In this document: piece by piece, positions 54,426 through 63,590 of the stretch
How positions within the stretch are numbered: the stretch's first letter is position 1
Layout of the letters: each line of letters opens with the position of its first letter
NCBI GenBank assembly: GCA_039980455.1
Contig: JBDXCG010000003.1
Location: 1,860,001 to 1,924,000, forward strand
Length of the DNA: 64,000 bases
From: CALINF01 sp039980455
GTDB taxonomy: Bacteria; Pseudomonadota; Gammaproteobacteria; Pseudomonadales; Halieaceae
Direction of reading: 5' to 3'
The notes under the pieces: model-generated
What the model saw: the letters and a program-made list of their open reading frames with translations, nothing else
What the model was told of the DNA's origin: nothing
Databases searched by the model: none
Program-made: the position numbers and the translations under genes

Positions 54426-55816
54426 GCGTCACTTCCTTTTACGCTATCAGATCCAGCCTCAGCCAGTGCCGCTACCGCCGCGCAGAACGCTTCGCCGCGT
54501 TGAGCATAACCAGAATACATATCGAAACTCGCACAGGCGGGCGAAAGTAAAACGGTATCGCCTGCACTGGCCACTTCCGCCGCAGCCAAAACTGCCGCTT
54601 CCATCGAATCAACGGCGGTCACTGGAGAGCTGTCTTGCAGTGCGAGGCGCAACTGCGGCGCCGCCTCGCCAAGCAACACTACGTGTTTACAATGGGCGGA
54701 TACGGAGCCTGCCAAACTGGCAAACTCCGCACCCTTACCCTGCCCCCCGGCGATGAGGATCACATTGTGATCCTGCCCCAACCCACGAATTGCTGCATCT
54801 GTCGCGCCTACGTTCGTGCCCTTGGAGTCGTTCACGTAAACAACGCCATCGAGCTCGGCAACACGCTCACATCGATGCGGCAAGCCGTGAAAGTTCTCTA
54901 GCGATAGTCGCATTGCTGAAAACGGCAGACCTGCAGCAAAACCTAAAGCCAATGCTGCAAGCGCATTCGCTATGTTGTGCCTTCCGCTAAGACCTAACGC
55001 TGAGCTGGCCAGCACTGGCTCAAAACCATGACAAAGATATTCAACCCCATCTATGTCTCGCAGACCAAAACCATTCAGTGCCGGCTCACGCAAGCGCCAG
55101 CTGATTAACTCAACGCTCTCATCCACTAAAGGAATCGTCAGCGTGTCGTCAAGATTCAGCACCGCCTTGTTCGCACCCCGAAAAACGCGATGCTTAATTT
55201 GATGATAACGGGGCATCGACCCGTGGCGGTCCAGATGGTCGGCCGTGAGGTTAAGCACTGTAGCCACTTCCAGATTTAGCGCTCCCGCTCTCTCCAATTG
55301 AAAACTGGAGAGCTCGATAATATATAGCTCCGTTTGAGGGTCTAGAAGCTCGAGAGCAGGTGTTCCCAGATTGCCGCCCACACCACACTGAAGGCCCGCT
55401 CGCGCTGCCATATCACCCAGAAGCGCAGTAACCGTAGACTTCGCATTCGATCCGGTTATGCCGATGATCGGAGCTGTCGCCGCCGCCGCAAACAAATCAA
55501 TATCACCCGCAACCGGAACGCCAGCGCCGCTGGCAATCGCTACAACCGGATCATCCAGCGCTATCCCAGGGCTTACAATTAGCTCACCCGCTGTCTCGAG
55601 AACCTGCGAGGGAATAGTGCCAGCGAACACAGGCACATCCGGCATCTCCTTCTGCATGGCTTTCAGGCAGGGCGGAGATTGTCGGGTATCGGCGACGGCA
55701 AACGTTTCGCCACGCGCGTGCAGATAACGAGCGACCGAGAGGCCCGTAGGCCCCAGACCGAGGACAACCCGGTTGGTGCTGCTCGCTATCAAATCCTGTG
55801 TCAAAGCTCTATCCAC
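54422..55816 (-). CDS. murD: UDP-MurNAc-L-alanine--D-glutamate ligase MurD
   Basis: 464 residues. It adds D-Glu to UDP-MurNAc-L-Ala. It has VVLGLGPTGLSVARYLHARG, a nucleotide loop GITGSNAKSTVTALL (Ala where Gly is usual before Lys-Ser-Thr), IIELSSFQLE, NLTADHLDRHGSM and NDSKGTNVGATDAAI. It overlaps ftsW by 4 bp and lies 14 bp after mraY. Confidence 0.97.
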   Translation of the reverse strand: MDRALTQDLIASSTNRVVLGLGPTGLSVARYLHARGETFAVADTRQSPPCLKAMQKEMPDVPVFAGTIPSQVLETAGELIVSPGIALDDPVVAIASGAGVPVAGDIDLFAAAATAPIIGITGSNAKSTVTALLGDMAARAGLQCGVGGNLGTPALELLDPQTELYIIELSSFQLERAGALNLEVATVLNLTADHLDRHGSMPRYHQIKHRVFRGANKAVLNLDDTLTIPLVDESVELISWRLREPALNGFGLRDIDGVEYLCHGFEPVLASSALGLSGRHNIANALAALALGFAAGLPFSAMRLSLENFHGLPHRCERVAELDGVVYVNDSKGTNVGATDAAIRGLGQDHNVILIAGGQGKGAEFASLAGSVSAHCKHVVLLGEAAPQLRLALQDSSPVTAVDSMEAAVLAAAEVASAGDTVLLSPACASFDMYSGYAQRGEAFCAAVAALAEAGSDSVKGSDA

Positions 55817-55830
55817 CTCTTATCGACAAC

Positions 55831-56913
55831 CTAGCGCAACTTCAACGTGGCTAATCCGAACAGGACCAGCATCACGGTAATTATCCAAAAACGTACAATG
55901 ACCCGCGGCTCGGGCCATCCCTTTAACTCGTAGTGATGATGAATAGGCGCCATACGAAATATGCGCTTACCGGTGAGCTTGAATGAGGCGACCTGCAGGA
56001 TCACCGACACCGTTTCAAGCACGAATATGCCACCCATAATAAAAAATACGATTTCATGCCGAGTAATGACGGCCACTGTTCCCAGAGCGGCGCCCAAGGC
56101 CAGTGCACCCACGTCCCCCATGAAGACCTGAGCGGGATAGGTGTTAAACCACAGAAAACCCAGGCCAGAGCCTGCCATCGCTCCACAGAACACAGCGAGC
56201 TCCCCGCTGCCCGCCACATAGGGAATATGCAGATACTCGGCAAAGTCGATACGACCAGTAAGATAGGCAATGATGCCCAGCGCAGTTCCCACCAGAACCG
56301 TTGGAAGAATGGCGAGACCATCAAGTCCGTCAGTGAGATTTACTGCGTTACTCGAGCCCACAATCACGAAATAACACAGCAGCATGAAGAGTGGGCCCAT
56401 GTTCCAGGCAAAGTCCTTAAAGAACGGTATATACAGCTCAGTAGTCACCGGCGTATCGAATGCTGTGTAAAGGTAAATTGCAGCGGCAATGCCAGCCAAC
56501 GATTGCCAGAAGTACTTCCAGCGTGCGGGCAAGCCCCGCGAGTCTTTCTCTATTACCTTGCGATAGTCATCGACCCAACCCACTGCTCCAAACACAGCGG
56601 TCACCAACATCACGATCCAGATATAAGGGTTACGGAGGTCTGCCCAAAGCAGGCTACTAATCGCAATAGCAACAAGAATCAGTGCACCACCCATTGTGGG
56701 TGTTCCAGACTTGCTCAAGTGGCTTTCAGGACCATCATCACGAATCGCTTGGCCAACCTGGTGATAATTTAGCTTGCGAATCATATAGGGACCCACAAGC
56801 AGTGAGATCGCCAGTGCAGTTCCAGCTGCAAGGATTCCCCGCAATGTCAGATACTGGAATACAGCAAAATCACTTTGAAATTGGGTCAGGTACTCAGCTA
56901 GAAAAAGCAGCAT
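55831..56913 (-). CDS. mraY: Phospho-MurNAc-pentapeptide transferase MraY
   Basis: 360 residues with ten membrane helices. It transfers phospho-MurNAc-pentapeptide to undecaprenyl phosphate, giving lipid I. It has IRDDGPESHLSKSGTPTMGG, AVGWVDDYRKVIEKDSRGLPARWKYFWQ, NAVNLTDGLDGLAI, FMGDVGALALGAALG and the histidine-rich MAPIHHHYELKGWPE. It lies 1 bp after murF. Confidence 0.99.
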   Translation of the reverse strand: MLLFLAEYLTQFQSDFAVFQYLTLRGILAAGTALAISLLVGPYMIRKLNYHQVGQAIRDDGPESHLSKSGTPTMGGALILVAIAISSLLWADLRNPYIWIVMLVTAVFGAVGWVDDYRKVIEKDSRGLPARWKYFWQSLAGIAAAIYLYTAFDTPVTTELYIPFFKDFAWNMGPLFMLLCYFVIVGSSNAVNLTDGLDGLAILPTVLVGTALGIIAYLTGRIDFAEYLHIPYVAGSGELAVFCGAMAGSGLGFLWFNTYPAQVFMGDVGALALGAALGTVAVITRHEIVFFIMGGIFVLETVSVILQVASFKLTGKRIFRMAPIHHHYELKGWPEPRVIVRFWIITVMLVLFGLATLKLR

Positions 56914-56914
56914 G

Positions 56915-58270
56915 CTAAGCCCTCCCTCCTATCAACGCCTGTAAAACTGATTCCATGCCGGCGCTGCGTGAACCCTTAATCAGCACTATATCGCCCGAGC
57001 CAAACTGCGAAGCCAGGGCTTCGATGGCTTGCGCCCGATCGCTGTACCAATGCGCACCTTCGCCAAACGCTTCTACTGCAACCTGAAGCTCGGGGCCTAC
57101 ACCACAAAAACTCTGTAAACCGCGTTCACGGGCATACTCACCGATCGCGCGATGCATCTCTTCACTTTCAGGCCCGAGTTCGCGCATCGCACCCAATACC
57201 AGGGTTCGCCTCTCGGGGCAGGCCGCCAGAAGATCGATGGCAGCGCGCACCGAACCGGGATTTGCGTTGTAGCAATCATCTACCACAATGGCCCCTGCAG
57301 CAGATTGATGGCGGGCAAGACGACCTTCAACTGCGGCCACTGATCGCAATCCACTGGCTATTTCCATGGGTGAAAGCTGACATGCCAAACCTGCAGCGAT
57401 TGCCGCGAGAGCATTCATCACGTTGTGCTCCCCCGGAAGGGCGAGATCGATCAACACATCGCCGGCCGGTGTATCTGCAGTAAACGAGACACCACTGACG
57501 CCTCGCACATTGATGTCACGCGCCTTGACCGCGGCATCATTGTGCACACCAAAATCAAGAATGGCTGCATCCCCGGCTCGCTCCCGCCAGTCAGCAGACC
57601 AAGGCTGGTCTGCGTTGATGATTGCAGTATCGCCAGCTCCCAGTTGATCAAAAATCTCTCCTTTGGCTCGGGCAATACCTTCTACGCTTCCGAACCCTTC
57701 GAGGTGGGCCGGCATGGCGTTCAATAATATCGAGACATTTGGCTTACCCAGCTCGCACAGCCAGCGGATATCTCCCTCCCGACCCGCGCCCATTTCTACA
57801 ACAGCAAAATCATGCTCGGGTGCTAATCGCAGCAATGTTTGCGGCACACCAATCTCGTTGTTGTAGTTACCCTGAGTCGCCAGCGTATTCCCTCGCTGAC
57901 CCAGGACGCAGGCGAGCATATTCTTCACCGTGGTTTTACCCGAGCTGCCCGTAATGGCGACAACAGGATTCCCAAATAGCTTGCGGTTGTATGCGCCAAG
58001 TAATCCAAGCGCTCGCTGCGTATCGCCAACCCGCAGCAACGGCAACGTTGATTCAACGTCGCGACTGACAAGCGCAGCCACTGCACCCTTTTGTGCCACG
58101 TCACTGAGATACTCGTGACCATCGAAATTCGCGCCACGCAATGCGACAAAAATATCACCCGGGCTTACCTGACGACTGTCGGTGGTGACACCTGTGAACT
58201 CAACGCCCATCCCTTGTAGGTGAGCATGCAGCGGAGCCTCGATCTCATTCAGTGAGAGGGAGCGCATCAT
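56915..58270 (-). CDS. murF: UDP-MurNAc-tripeptide--D-Ala-D-Ala ligase MurF
   Basis: 451 residues. It adds D-Ala-D-Ala, completing the stem pentapeptide. It has GVTTDSRQVSPGDIFVALRGANFDGHEY, the nucleotide loop AITGSSGKTTVKNML, NYNNEIGVPQTLL, NAMPAHLEGFGSVEGIARAKGEI and DDCYNANPGSVRAAIDLL. It overlaps murE by 4 bp and is followed at once by mraY. Confidence 0.98.
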   Translation of the reverse strand: MMRSLSLNEIEAPLHAHLQGMGVEFTGVTTDSRQVSPGDIFVALRGANFDGHEYLSDVAQKGAVAALVSRDVESTLPLLRVGDTQRALGLLGAYNRKLFGNPVVAITGSSGKTTVKNMLACVLGQRGNTLATQGNYNNEIGVPQTLLRLAPEHDFAVVEMGAGREGDIRWLCELGKPNVSILLNAMPAHLEGFGSVEGIARAKGEIFDQLGAGDTAIINADQPWSADWRERAGDAAILDFGVHNDAAVKARDINVRGVSGVSFTADTPAGDVLIDLALPGEHNVMNALAAIAAGLACQLSPMEIASGLRSVAAVEGRLARHQSAAGAIVVDDCYNANPGSVRAAIDLLAACPERRTLVLGAMRELGPESEEMHRAIGEYARERGLQSFCGVGPELQVAVEAFGEGAHWYSDRAQAIEALASQFGSGDIVLIKGSRSAGMESVLQALIGGRA

Positions 58271-59751
58271 GCGTCACCCCTCCTTGCAAGAGCATCCAAT
58301 GCTTGCTCTTCATCGCTAAAGTGCAACTTTTGCCCATCAATAATTTGGTAGTCTTCGTGTCCCTTGCCGGCAATTACAACGCAATCCCCAGAAGCGGCTT
58401 CGCTTATCGCTAGCCAGATAGCCGCTGCACGATCAACTTGTAGTAAGTAGTTACCAGAACAACCGGTTTCGATATCGCGTACGATCGCCTCGGGATCTTC
58501 GCCGCGCGGGTTATCGCTAGTGACAATAACCTTATCTGCTAGCTCACAAGCAGTCCGGCCCATGATCGAGCGTTTCTCAGGATCGCGATCACCTCCGCAC
58601 CCGAAGACCACAACCAACTGACCTTGCACCTGGGGTTTAAGCGCTTTCAGCACTTGATGCAATGCGTCCGGCGTATGCGCGTAGTCAACGATCACCTGAA
58701 GGTTTGCGTTACTTGGAATGCTCTGCATTCTGCCCGGCACTGGCTTCAAAGAGGCAACGCATTGGAGCACCTCCGGCAATTCACGACCTCTTGCCACCAC
58801 GCTCGCGATTGCGGCGGCCAGGTTCGCCAAATTGAATTCACCGGGAAGCGTGCTAAGAAATTCACCTTGCCCCCACGGGGTAGTAATTGCTGCGCGCACT
58901 CCCTCAGATGAGTAACGTGTAGACTCAATCTGAATGTCGGCACCCGCTCCGGGTGAAGAGGAGTAGGTAAGCACACGCACCTCTGGAGCTACTACCGAAG
59001 GCACCTGCATGGCGTAAGGATCATCTGCATTGATGATGGCGTACTGCAGATCTTCACCGGCAAATAGTTGTAACTTCGCCCTGGCGTAGTTTGCCAGCGA
59101 ACCGTGATAATCAAGATGGTCGTGAGATAGATTGGTATACACGGCGGTATTAAAGCGAATCCCGTTGGTTCGCCCTTGAACAAGCGCATGCGAAGAGACT
59201 TCCATGCTGACGCAGGAGACCCCGTCATCCTGCCAATGCGCCAGCTGACTCTGCAGAGACACGGCGTCGGGCGTCGTATTACCGGCCTCGGCCACCGTAT
59301 CTTCGCGCGACGCACCCAAGGTCCCTATCACACCGCATTCTTCACCCAGCGCGCGATTCAGCTGTGCGATTAGCCGACTAGTGGTCGTCTTGCCGTTGGT
59401 GCCGGTGACACCAACCATATGCATCTTGGCGCTGGGATCATCGAAGAACCGACTGGCGATAGTGCCAACTTCCAGATTCAACTCGGGTATTTCCAGCAGA
59501 GGCACGGGCAGTTCATCGACAAAGCCAGAGAGAGGTGCATCAGCCACAACAGCTACTGCGCCATTCGCAACAGCTTGCTCCATAAACTGTCGGCCATCGT
59601 GCACTTCACCAGCAATCGCAAGAAACAGATCACCTGCCGAAATTTTGCGAGAATCCAACTGCACGCCAGACACTTGCACATCCTCAGGCCCGCCGCCCAC
59701 CAGCACAGATAAAGGCACGCTACGCCGCGCTGTCGCCTGGGACGTCATCAT
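58267..59751 (-). CDS. murE: UDP-MurNAc-L-Ala-D-Glu--meso-DAP ligase MurE
   Basis: 494 residues. It adds meso-diaminopimelate, as shown by DNPRGEDPEAIVRDI, whose DNPR motif marks DAP-type enzymes. It also has VQLDSRKISAGDLFLAIAG, VTGTNGKTTTSRLIAQL, TTPDAVSLQSQLA, NLSHDHLDYHGSL and VDYAHTPDAL. Both ends overlap neighbours by 4 bp (ftsI and murF). Confidence 0.98.
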   Translation of the reverse strand: MMTSQATARRSVPLSVLVGGGPEDVQVSGVQLDSRKISAGDLFLAIAGEVHDGRQFMEQAVANGAVAVVADAPLSGFVDELPVPLLEIPELNLEVGTIASRFFDDPSAKMHMVGVTGTNGKTTTSRLIAQLNRALGEECGVIGTLGASREDTVAEAGNTTPDAVSLQSQLAHWQDDGVSCVSMEVSSHALVQGRTNGIRFNTAVYTNLSHDHLDYHGSLANYARAKLQLFAGEDLQYAIINADDPYAMQVPSVVAPEVRVLTYSSSPGAGADIQIESTRYSSEGVRAAITTPWGQGEFLSTLPGEFNLANLAAAIASVVARGRELPEVLQCVASLKPVPGRMQSIPSNANLQVIVDYAHTPDALHQVLKALKPQVQGQLVVVFGCGGDRDPEKRSIMGRTACELADKVIVTSDNPRGEDPEAIVRDIETGCSGNYLLQVDRAAAIWLAISEAASGDCVVIAGKGHEDYQIIDGQKLHFSDEEQALDALARRGDA

Positions 59752-61493
59752 CCTGTGGCCCCCGGCGCTCTGCGGGCAGCAACCGCCGCCACCGAGTCAG
59801 ACTCATTCGAGTCATTGCTCTGGCTTGGAGGGACGCTCAGCAATCTCAATGTCCCTTCGGCCACACGTGAAAACACCGGCGCCGCTGCTGAACCACCACC
59901 GTAGGCTTCGCCTTTGGGTTGATCGATCACCACGACGGTGACAAAGCGCGGGTCCTCTATTGGCGCTATGCCAGCAAACAAAGCAACGTACTGGTCATCG
60001 ATGTAGCCCTGCGGACCAACCTTGTGCACAGTTCCTGTCTTACCGCCCGTACTATAACCTTCCACCCGAGCCTTCCGCGCCGTGCCATGCTCGCCGGTAA
60101 CTGCGTGCAGCATGCCAAGCACCTGCTGGGCAACATGATTGCTGACGACACGCCTACCCTCACGCTCATCGTCCTCTCGCAACAGCAGCGACAAAGGCGG
60201 CTGCACACCGCCATTAGCAAAGGCGGTATAAGCGTGCGCGAGCTGTACCGGCGTAGCCATGAGGCCGTAACCAAATGCCAACGTCACCTGCTCTATTGGT
60301 CGCCACTTGGGGCGATTGGGCAGCATTCCGGCACTTTCGCCCGGAAACCCCGTACCTGGAGGCGCTCCCAAGCCGAACCGGTTGAACACATCCCAAACCG
60401 GCTCAACACCAAGATCGAGTGATAACCTGGTTACGCCAACCTGACTGGATTTTTCCAGCACGCGCGACAAGGTGATCTCGCCGTAATTGCGAGGGTCGGG
60501 CAGAGTCTTACGCCCCACGCGAATTCGACCTGGAGAGGTATCAATCAACGTTTCCGGCGAATAGCGACCACTCTCTAGGGCAGCCACCATCGTCAGGGTC
60601 TTCATCGTAGAACCGGGCTCAAATAGATCGGTCATTGCCCTATTACGGGTGTTAGCCATCTTAAAGCCGTTGCGGCTATTGGGGTTGTATACAGGATGAT
60701 TGACCATCGCCAGGACTTCTCCGGTATGGGCATCCAGCGTCACAATAGAGCCTGCTTCGGCCCCCGTGATAGTCATGGCTCTTTGCAGCTCACGGTGGTG
60801 AAGAATCTGCAGACGAAGGTCGATGCTTAAAGTTAACCCCTTACCCGGACTCGCCGCTTCTATAACACCAATATCTCGCACCGCATCACCATGCAGATCC
60901 TTGATATATTTCTTCTTACCTGGCACACCTTTTAGCCAGTCGTTGTAAGCCAGCTCGAGTCCGGCAATACCCTTGCCATCAACATTGGTGAAACCCACCA
61001 ACTGCGCAGCGGCCTCACCAGCAGGATAAAATCTGCGGTACTCGCGCTCGCCCCGCACACCGGGTATTCGCAGCGCCAGCACTTCTCGCGCCTCAGCGGG
61101 AATTCGATGACGCTGCAGATACATGAACTGCTTACCCCGATAGCGCGCCAGCTTGGCCGTTAGCTCATCGAGATCCATAGACAAAGCCCGGGCCAACTCA
61201 GGCAAACGTTCATGCCCTGCCAACAACTTCGGGTTGGCCCACAGTGAGATTACTGGCGTACTAACCGCAAGTGGCTCACCCCGGCGATCTGAAATCACAC
61301 CGCGATAGGCGGGAATTTCGGCGGTGCGCAGTGCGCGCATCTCACCCTGCCCCTGCAAAAACTCATACCCTCGATCAGTATCTAAGACCTGCAGCGTTAG
61401 TATTCGACCAACAAGCAACGCGAGCAGCGTAAGCAGTACACCAACCACAAAGTAGAAGCGCCAGGGTATCGATTTGCGCTTTTGTGCTTTCAC
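59748..61493 (-). CDS. ftsI: Septal peptidoglycan transpeptidase FtsI (PBP3)
   Basis: 581 residues from GTG 61493, which shares a GTGA with the ftsL stop. The frame open from 61583 would overlap ftsL by 94 bp and is rejected. The N-terminus has a cytoplasmic tail and one membrane helix (FYFVVGVLLTLLALLVGRIL), then the pedestal with RGVISDRRGEPLAVS and the transpeptidase domain. Active-site motifs are STMK (Ser295-Lys298), SSQ (349-351, in place of SxN) and KTGT (485-488). It is the beta-lactam target that crosslinks septal wall. Confidence 0.97.
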   Translation of the reverse strand: MKAQKRKSIPWRFYFVVGVLLTLLALLVGRILTLQVLDTDRGYEFLQGQGEMRALRTAEIPAYRGVISDRRGEPLAVSTPVISLWANPKLLAGHERLPELARALSMDLDELTAKLARYRGKQFMYLQRHRIPAEAREVLALRIPGVRGEREYRRFYPAGEAAAQLVGFTNVDGKGIAGLELAYNDWLKGVPGKKKYIKDLHGDAVRDIGVIEAASPGKGLTLSIDLRLQILHHRELQRAMTITGAEAGSIVTLDAHTGEVLAMVNHPVYNPNSRNGFKMANTRNRAMTDLFEPGSTMKTLTMVAALESGRYSPETLIDTSPGRIRVGRKTLPDPRNYGEITLSRVLEKSSQVGVTRLSLDLGVEPVWDVFNRFGLGAPPGTGFPGESAGMLPNRPKWRPIEQVTLAFGYGLMATPVQLAHAYTAFANGGVQPPLSLLLREDDEREGRRVVSNHVAQQVLGMLHAVTGEHGTARKARVEGYSTGGKTGTVHKVGPQGYIDDQYVALFAGIAPIEDPRFVTVVVIDQPKGEAYGGGSAAAPVFSRVAEGTLRLLSVPPSQSNDSNESDSVAAVAARRAPGATG

Positions 61494-61780
61494 GGCGCCA
61501 CCACCTTCATCTCTAGCGCGGGCGGCGCCAACATATCCAACTCCCGGCCCGCCACTTTTTCCACGCGGTGATGTGATGCCCACGTACTTTGTTCAAGCAG
61601 CAAGCGGCTATAGTCTTCCTGCAGATACCACTGAGTAGCCTCCAGGTCTTGAAGCTGAGCGTAGAGCCCACGGCAGCCGTGCGAAGAATGAATGACGCCG
61701 AATGCAGAGAGCACCACCAATCCCAATGCCGCAAAGGCAAGTACACTTATCGACTTATCATTTGGCAGTAACCCAGCCAT
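61490..61780 (-). CDS. ftsL: Cell division protein FtsL
   Basis: 96 residues. One membrane helix (ISVLAFAALGLVVLSAFGVIHS, about 10-31) is followed by a short periplasmic coiled coil (LQDLEATQWYLQEDYSRLLLEQSTW) and an RVEKVAGRELDMLAP segment as in other FtsL proteins. It forms a complex with FtsB and FtsQ and activates FtsWI. It overlaps rsmH by 1 bp and ftsI by 4 bp. Confidence 0.93.
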   Translation of the reverse strand: MAGLLPNDKSISVLAFAALGLVVLSAFGVIHSSHGCRGLYAQLQDLEATQWYLQEDYSRLLLEQSTWASHHRVEKVAGRELDMLAPPALEMKVVAP

Positions 61781-62697
61781 TACTGAATTTTCTCCGCCAC
61801 ACGCATAATCGCGCTGCGAGAACGGTTGTTGGCAGCAACTTCATCGGCACTTGCTCGAACTGCCTTTCCCACCAACTTCATACGCCGATTAAGCGCACTA
61901 TCCAGAACCGGCACACCCGCAGGCAATTGCTCTCCGCGCGCCATGTCGCGCATATAACGCTTAACCATGCGGTCTTCTAACGAGTGAAAACTGATGATGA
62001 CGAGTCGCCCACCAACCGCCAGCAAGTCGATAGCGCCATCAAGTAACGCTTCAAGATCATCCAGCTCTCTGTTAACGCGGATTCGAATCGCCTGGAACGC
62101 ACGTGTGGCGGGATGCTTGTGTCGCTCCCAGCGAGGATTGGCCTCACTAACCACGGTGGCAAGTCGCGCCGTCGTCTCGATTGGTTCGGCATTTTGCGCT
62201 TCCACAATCGCGCGTGCGATACGCTTGGCAAAACGCTCCTCGCCATACTCCTTCAACACGCCGGCAATTTCCTCTGCGCTAGCACCCGCTATCCACTGAG
62301 CAGCCGTTGCGCCGGATGATGTATCCATGCGCATATCGAGCGGTCCATCGTGAAGAAAGCTGAAGCCACGAGAGGCCTCATCAAGTTGAGGGCTGGAGAC
62401 ACCCAGATCCAACAAAATACCCTCTACGCTTTCGACACCCATTTCGTCGAACTTGAGTTGCAACTGCGCAAAAGAACCATGGAAGAATGAGAAGCGCTTA
62501 TCTGCTTCCTCGAATTGGGCCGCCGTTGCGGCTGCCTGCGGGTCTTTATCAACACCCAAAAGCTGACCGTTGTCATCAAGCTGATCAAGAATCGCAAGGC
62601 TGTGTCCGCCGCGGCCAAAAGTACCGTCCACATAAAAACCATCGGGGTTGGTTACCAGAGCATCTACAGCCTCTCGCAACAGCACTGTTTCGTGCAT
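61780..62697 (-). CDS. rsmH: 16S rRNA m4C1402 methyltransferase RsmH (MraW)
   Basis: 305 residues from ATG 62697 (MHETVLLREAVDAL); a GTG 3 codons earlier lies in the ribosome binding site. It N4-methylates C1402 of 16S rRNA. It has the SAM motif DGTFGRGGHSLAIL, GILLDLGVSSPQLDEASRGFSF, PLDMRMD and GRLVIISFHSLEDRMVKRYM. It starts 10 bp after mraZ ends. Confidence 0.97.
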   Translation of the reverse strand: MHETVLLREAVDALVTNPDGFYVDGTFGRGGHSLAILDQLDDNGQLLGVDKDPQAAATAAQFEEADKRFSFFHGSFAQLQLKFDEMGVESVEGILLDLGVSSPQLDEASRGFSFLHDGPLDMRMDTSSGATAAQWIAGASAEEIAGVLKEYGEERFAKRIARAIVEAQNAEPIETTARLATVVSEANPRWERHKHPATRAFQAIRIRVNRELDDLEALLDGAIDLLAVGGRLVIISFHSLEDRMVKRYMRDMARGEQLPAGVPVLDSALNRRMKLVGKAVRASADEVAANNRSRSAIMRVAEKIQ

Positions 62698-62706
62698 GCC
62701 TTCCAC

Positions 62707-63162
62707 CTACAGGGTTAGCGACATCAATTCATCGGGAAGTTCGGCGTCGACACCAGAGTCCAGCAGCGCTTGCTCGCGCTCCTGCAACCACAACGTCTCT
62801 GACCATAGCTCCAGCTTGTTTCCCTGGCCCACCAAGACCAGCTTTTTATCCAGGCGACCATGATCTCGCAGGGGCTGCGGGAGCAGCATGCGGCCATTGG
62901 CGTCTAACTGCAGATCGGTGGCATACCCAAGCATCAGCCGTTGAAATCGCTTCACCGCTGGATTGAGCGCAGGCAGGCCTTGTATGTCTTTCTCGATTCG
63001 CTCCCACTCAGGCAGCGGATAGACCACCAGGCAAGAGGACTGCGTGTCGATTGTCACAACCACATGGCCGTCACATTGCTCTCGCAATGGCTCACGCTGA
63101 CGAGCCGGCATGGCAAGCCGACCCTTCGCATCCATGTTGATGTGCTGTACGCCACGAAACAC
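62707..63162 (-). CDS. mraZ: MraZ transcriptional regulator of the dcw operon
   Basis: 151 residues from GTG 63162, giving the usual FRGVQHINMDAKGRLAMPAR start and the family length; a GTG at 63177 would add five residues and cannot be excluded. It has two SpoVT-AbrB-like repeats with DAKGRLAMPAR (about 10-20) and DANGRMLLPQPLRDH (about 90-104). It binds a repeat array in its own leader and represses the dcw operon. It is the first gene of the cluster. Confidence 0.95.
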   Translation of the reverse strand: MFRGVQHINMDAKGRLAMPARQREPLREQCDGHVVVTIDTQSSCLVVYPLPEWERIEKDIQGLPALNPAVKRFQRLMLGYATDLQLDANGRMLLPQPLRDHGRLDKKLVLVGQGNKLELWSETLWLQEREQALLDSGVDAELPDELMSLTL

Positions 63163-63192
63163 GCCAAATTTCCCCACTCACATGGCTCTTGC

Positions 63193-63227
63193 TTCCACAA
63201 AAAGCCAAAATTACCCACTTACTCCCA
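63193..63227 (-). promoter_or_regulatory. MraZ operator: four TGGNN direct repeats at 10-bp spacing
   Basis: Read on the minus strand: TGGGA (63227-63223), TGGGT (63217-63213), TGGCT (63207-63203) and TGGAA (63197-63193), each one helical turn apart. This matches the known MraZ binding pattern of TGGGN repeats with 5-nt spacers. It lies just downstream of the inferred transcription start, as expected for repression. Confidence 0.9.
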
Positions 63228-63581
63228 CTTATCGACACTATAGGTGCCTCGGAACAAAACTGTCAAGCAAGGCTAGCCAGAAAAGTGCTGTAATTTCAGT
63301 GGATTAGCGCGGTTTCTTGAGAGAGAACAGGCAAGATCTGCAGCGAGGAAAAATGGAAAATGTGACGTAAAACAGCCCCGTAAATCGACTTGTTAACTAT
63401 TTACTTTAACTTACAGTCGATTTCTTTCTTTCCGAATGGCTGTTTAAACGAAAAACGTCTAACCCGTTGGCGTTCATAGCTGATTTAGATTCCCCGACGG
63501 CTGGTTTCGACGAAATACCCGTCAAGATTTGCCCCACAGGGGGTGAAAACGGATCAGAAAAGTCGAATGGGGAAGAAAAAA
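63228..63581. other. Intergenic region between mraZ operator and rnpB (354 bp)
   Basis: No coding frame with a good start or homology was seen. It holds the dcw promoter at its left end. An imperfect direct repeat (about 63439-63462 and 63501-63527: GGCTG-TTT...ACGAAA...CGTC) and GTAAATCGACTT near AAGTCGATTT-like sequence are also present. The rnpB 3' T-run lies at its right edge. Confidence 0.6.
63237..63266 (-). promoter_or_regulatory. Sigma70 promoter of the dcw operon
   Basis: On the minus strand TTGACA (63266-63261), an 18-bp spacer and TATAGT (63242-63237): a near-consensus promoter. Transcription would start near 63230, with the MraZ repeat array at about +4 to +38. No other strong promoter was found between here and lpxC, though internal ones are likely. 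Confidence 0.85.
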
Positions 63582-63590
63582 GAGTCGGTC
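63575..63590 (-). terminator. Terminator of rnpB (end of P1 plus T-run)
   Basis: On the minus strand, the 3' arm of P1 is followed by TTTTTT (63581-63576). The RNA's own closing stem could serve as the terminator hairpin. Confidence 0.6.

Noticed and set aside
56056..56772. 238-residue plus-strand frame opposite mraY
   Set aside because: Antisense to a clear mraY; composition is atypical and rich in His, Gln and Ser.
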